In this document: piece after piece, positions 61,098-64,000 of the stretch
Position numbering within the stretch: position 1 is the first letter of the stretch
Layout: each line of letters begins with the position of its first letter
Assembly: GCF_011090185.1 (NCBI RefSeq)
Contig: NZ_JAAFGS010000001.1
Span: 1,178,001-1,242,000, forward strand
Source: Saccharibacillus alkalitolerans
GTDB lineage: Bacteria; Bacillota; Bacilli; Paenibacillales; Paenibacillaceae
Length of the DNA: 64,000 bases
Direction: 5' to 3'
Program-made: the position numbers and the translations under genes
The notes under the pieces: generated by a model
Databases searched by the model: none
What the model was told of the DNA's origin: nothing
What the model saw: the letters and a program-made list of their open reading frames with translations, nothing else

Positions 61098-62066
61098 TCA
61101 ATCCGCAGCTGCCGGCTCGCTCAGTCGGCCGCGCAAAAATTCGGTCACTTTTCCGGTGTACAGCGGCTTGTTGACCAGGAACGAATCGCCGTGTCCCGCG
61201 CCTTCGACGATAAGCAGCTCTTTGTCCGACGGACAAGCGGCATACAATTCGTGCACCATCGAAGTCGGCACGAATTCGTCGTTCGATCCGTGAATGAACA
61301 GCATCGGAGTCCGGCATCGGCGTACCTGTTCCAGCGCGGAAGCTTCCGTGAAGGAGTAGCCGGCCTTGAAGCGGGTCAGCGCCTCGGTCGCCGGCAGCAT
61401 CGGAAACGCCGGAATTTTGTACATGCGCTTCATCTGATACGCCAGCTCGTCGCGCACCGAGGTATAGCCGCAGTCTTCGACGATCGCTTTGACATGCGGC
61501 GGCAGATCTTCTCCGCTCGTCATCATGACGGTCGCGCCGCCCATGGAAATGCCGTGCAGCACGATCTCCGCTCCCGGGCCGTCCTGCGCGATGATCTGGC
61601 GGATCCATCCCAGATAATCGACGCGCTCCGGCCAGCCGTAGCCGATATAATCGCCTTCGCTGCGCCCGTGTCCCCGCGCGTCGGGTACAAGTACGTTCAT
61701 GCCCATATCCTCGTAATAGAATTTTGCCACTCCGCTCATGATCGAAGCATCGCCGGAATAGCCGTGCGCCAAGATGGCCGTGCGTGTCGTCGGCTGCTGC
61801 GCAGGCAAGTAATACGCGTGCAGTTTCAGCCCGTCGCCGGACAGCAGCGTGCGTTCTTCGAATGACTGGAGCGCCCACCAATTGCGGCTGGCGGTCGTCT
61901 CCGTCTGCACGTCGGGATTCGGCTGAAGGCCCGGGTCGGCATCGAGAAACGTTTTCGGCGCGCGGGCAACGGCCAGTTTATAGAAATAGAAGCTGCCTGC
62001 GACGACGGCCGCCGCCGGAACGGCGGCGATGCCCAGCGCGGTCAGCAGCGCTTTGGATTTTTTCAT
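61098..62066 (-). CDS. Membrane-anchored alpha/beta hydrolase
   Basis: 322 residues. One N-terminal membrane helix (about residues 8-30) anchors the enzyme with the catalytic domain outside. Ser174 in GISMGG is the nucleophile, Asp263 in HGSNDEFVP the acid and His292 in GAGHGDS the base; HGYSG near residue 101 forms the oxyanion hole. It resembles the YqkD-like serine hydrolases. Substrate unknown. AAGGAGAG precedes the ATG. Confidence 0.9.
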   Translation of the reverse strand: MKKSKALLTALGIAAVPAAAVVAGSFYFYKLAVARAPKTFLDADPGLQPNPDVQTETTASRNWWALQSFEERTLLSGDGLKLHAYYLPAQQPTTRTAILAHGYSGDASIMSGVAKFYYEDMGMNVLVPDARGHGRSEGDYIGYGWPERVDYLGWIRQIIAQDGPGAEIVLHGISMGGATVMMTSGEDLPPHVKAIVEDCGYTSVRDELAYQMKRMYKIPAFPMLPATEALTRFKAGYSFTEASALEQVRRCRTPMLFIHGSNDEFVPTSMVHELYAACPSDKELLIVEGAGHGDSFLVNKPLYTGKVTEFLRGRLSEPAAAD

Positions 62067-62117
62067 GCGGGTTCTCTCCTTTTTTTGGCGAAGCCGGGCT
62101 TCGTCCCGGCCGCAAAC

Positions 62118-62582
62118 TCAGACTCGGACGACGCGCGTCATCGCATTGATCATGCCTGCATGCTGGTTCATGTGGCCCACGTTCAGCATCACCAGATCGC
62201 CGAGGGTTTCGGCTTTGGCGAAATTGTCGGTATTCGCGAGCGGCTCGTCCAGTTTGTCGGCATAAGCGTCGCGGAAGCGCTGAGGCAGTTCGCGGATCGC
62301 TTCGATCAGTTCCTCCCAGGCCGGCGGCTCGCCCTGCCAGTCGGCCGGCTTCGTGCCGGGCGCGAAAAAGGTCGTATAGGCCGCGGGCAGCAGCGGCTGC
62401 CGCCCGGACAGCCCGTTGACCACCCGGTCGCTGACCGTAATAATATGCCCCAGCTGCCAGTGCAGATTGTTGTTGAATCCTTCGGGCACGACCGTGCGCG
62501 CTTCTTCGGAGACGTTCTCCGCATATTTCAAAATTACTCCCTGCACCCTGTCCATCAGTTTGAATACGTAAACGTCAGTCAT
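62118..62582 (-). CDS. DinB family protein
   Basis: 154 residues. A four-helix DinB/YfiT-like fold, with metal-binding histidines in NNNLHWQLGHI and GHMNQHAGM. Many relatives are thiol-dependent transferases or of unknown function. ATG 62582 follows GGAGGGACAAA; the frame upstream to 62612 lacks a site. Confidence 0.9.
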   Translation of the reverse strand: MTDVYVFKLMDRVQGVILKYAENVSEEARTVVPEGFNNNLHWQLGHIITVSDRVVNGLSGRQPLLPAAYTTFFAPGTKPADWQGEPPAWEELIEAIRELPQRFRDAYADKLDEPLANTDNFAKAETLGDLVMLNVGHMNQHAGMINAMTRVVRV

Positions 62583-62702
62583 TTTGTCCCTCCATGCAAC
62601 GCGGCGCAGCATCTTAACACGCTGCGGCGGCGGATTTTTGGTCCATTCTTTTTCAAACTCGCTTTTTAAGTATACAACGCGGCTTTTTCCCGGAGCAATG
62701 CG

Positions 62703-62718
62703 CCGATTGTAAAATCGG
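62703..62718. promoter_or_regulatory. Small palindrome between dinB-like and P450 genes
   Basis: CCGATTGTAAAATCGG is a perfect 6-bp inverted repeat with a four-base spacer in the divergent promoter region. It may be an operator for the P450 gene or its neighbour. Confidence 0.35.
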
Positions 62719-62789
62719 TTGTTTCACTTTGCCGGCGGATGCCTTTATGGGGAGTAGAACCTGATTGCAATCCGAAAGGAGCCTGCCGC

Positions 62790-63980
62790 TTGAATTCTTC
62801 AAACGAATCCGCGAAAAACGCTTTGTTCACGCCGGGATTTGCTCAAGACCCTTATCCGGTATACGCCCGGATGAGAGAAGAAGAACCGATCGCGAAACTC
62901 ATGTTCCCCGACGGACAGTTCGGTTGGATGATCACCCGCTACGAAGATGCCGTCGACGTGCTCAAAGACAACCGCTTCATCAAAGATATGACCAAAATAT
63001 TCGGAAACGGCTATCAAAGCATTTTCACGAGCAACATGCTGTTCTCCGATCCGCCGGACCACCGCCGGCTGCGCGGACTCGTCCAACAGGGTTTCACGCC
63101 GAAGCTGGTCGAAAGCATGCGCGAGCATATCCAACAGATCGCGGACGGCCTGCTGGATGCCGTCGAAGGGCGCAGCGAAATGTCGCTGATCGACGATTTC
63201 GCTTTCCCGCTGCCGATTATCGTCATCAGCGAGATCCTCGGCGTGCCGATCGAGGACCAGGACAAATTCCGCGTCTGGTCGAATTCGATCATCGGGGCTT
63301 CGAACTCCGAAGAAGGCCCTCAGGTCTATCAGCATATGCAGGAATTCACCGCCTATCTCGGCCAATGGTTCGAGAAAGTTCGGCAGGAGCCCGGCGACGA
63401 TCTGATCAGCCAGCTGATCATGGCCGAAGAAGCCGGCGAGAAGCTGTCCGAGCAGGAGATCTACGGGGTCGTGGCGCTGCTGATCATCGCCGGACACGAG
63501 ACGACGGTCAATCTGATCGGCAACGGCATGATCTCGCTGCTGCAGCATCCCGACCAGCTGCGCAAGCTGCAGGAAGACCCCTCTCTCGTCAAGGGCGCGA
63601 TCGAAGAAATGCTGCGCTATAACGGTCCGGTCGAGTTCAGCACGTCCAGATGGGCGGGCGAAGACCTGGAATTCCGCGGCCACCAGATGAAGCGCGGCGA
63701 CCTCGTCGTCGTGGCGCTCGATTCCGCGGACCGCGACGGCGAGCAGTTCGCCGATCCGGATCTGTTCGACATCACCCGCGAACGCAGCCGCCATCTGGCG
63801 TTCGGCCATGGCATCCATATGTGCCTCGGTGCCCCTTTGGCGCGGCTCGAAGGCGAGATCGCGGTCAATACGCTGCTGCGCAGATTCCCGAATATCCGCC
63901 TGCGCGAAGACGCGGGCGAACTGGAATGGCGGCCGGGCATGATCGTCCGCGGCGTCAAGGAGATTCCGTTATCGCTGTAA
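62790..63980 (+). CDS. Cytochrome P450 (CYP107/CYP109-like)
   Basis: 396 residues, a soluble bacterial P450. The I-helix oxygen-activation motif AGHETT is at 234-239, the ExxR motif at 273-276 (EMLR), and the heme-binding loop FGHGIHMCLGAPLARLE has the axial Cys345. It hydroxylates a hydrophobic substrate using electrons from a ferredoxin. The start is TTG at 62790 with AAAGGAG 8-9 bases upstream; the open frame begins at 62739 but has no binding site. No redox partner is adjacent; the ferredoxin at 13.6 kb is one candidate. Confidence 0.94.
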   Translation: MNSSNESAKNALFTPGFAQDPYPVYARMREEEPIAKLMFPDGQFGWMITRYEDAVDVLKDNRFIKDMTKIFGNGYQSIFTSNMLFSDPPDHRRLRGLVQQGFTPKLVESMREHIQQIADGLLDAVEGRSEMSLIDDFAFPLPIIVISEILGVPIEDQDKFRVWSNSIIGASNSEEGPQVYQHMQEFTAYLGQWFEKVRQEPGDDLISQLIMAEEAGEKLSEQEIYGVVALLIIAGHETTVNLIGNGMISLLQHPDQLRKLQEDPSLVKGAIEEMLRYNGPVEFSTSRWAGEDLEFRGHQMKRGDLVVVALDSADRDGEQFADPDLFDITRERSRHLAFGHGIHMCLGAPLARLEGEIAVNTLLRRFPNIRLREDAGELEWRPGMIVRGVKEIPLSL

Positions 63981-64000
63981 CGAAACCTAGAAACGTTGAA

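Overview
The window is about 64 kb of chromosome from a high-GC, low-biosynthetic-cost Gram-positive bacterium, most likely a member of the Paenibacillaceae (Paenibacillus or Saccharibacillus type). The reasons are strong AGGAGG-type ribosome binding sites, frequent GTG and TTG starts, two very large S-layer-homology proteins, a SecA2, YtrA-type GntR and ECF41 regulators, and Bacillus-type ferredoxin, YitT and DUF606 proteins. I see no rRNA, tRNA, CRISPR array, transposase or integrase. Family names below rest on motifs read by eye, not on database searches.

Layout. 0-2 kb: ABC-2 exporter with a YtrA-like GntR regulator. 2-10.4 kb: two tandem minus-strand SLH cell-surface proteins with Ig-like repeats, behind a leader that can form a long hairpin. 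10.6-17.8 kb: YitT membrane protein, a small cupin, DUF817, ferredoxin-DUF488 pair, an esterase and hybrid cluster protein (Hcp). 17.9-22.3 kb: a distinctly AT-rich block of five unrecognised or weakly recognised genes, including a tandem duplicate, bracketed by short direct repeats. 22.3-30 kb: TetR/aldehyde dehydrogenase, ECF sigma/anti-sigma pair, the iron-sulfur repair protein RIC/ScdA, TetR/DHA2 drug exporter. 30-41.6 kb: lipoprotein, YjbR, sugar acetyltransferase, GntR-ilvD, a two-gene molybdopterin oxidoreductase operon, an ECF41 sigma factor with its AhpD-like partner, and a GH2 glycosidase. 41.8-51.9 kb: ArsB, LysR/DUF4865, ROK-MFS, a heterodimeric ABC exporter with divergent LysR. 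52-64 kb: MOSC protein, SecA2, MarR/DUF2798, a GNAT-aminotransferase fusion next to an MFS remnant, a DMT-Crp-DMT-Nudix operon, an alpha/beta hydrolase, DinB and a cytochrome P450.

How the genes fit together. The clearest shared theme is a small predicted Fnr/Crp-type regulon: the cupin, hcp and scdA genes each carry a TGTGA-N6-TCACA-like box at nearly the same distance (26-27 bp) upstream of the end of a good -10 element, which is the class II activator position. Hcp and RIC are both nitrosative-stress proteins, so the cupin is predicted to join that response. Several other units are regulator plus divergent or co-transcribed target with visible operators (MarR/DUF2798, TetR/MFS, LysR/ABC, ECF41/AhpD-like).

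The least explained pieces are the AT-rich repeat-bracketed block at 17.9-22.36 kb and the molybdopterin oxidoreductase at 34.5-36.9 kb, which lacks the usual fourth Fe-S cysteine and ends in a LysM domain.
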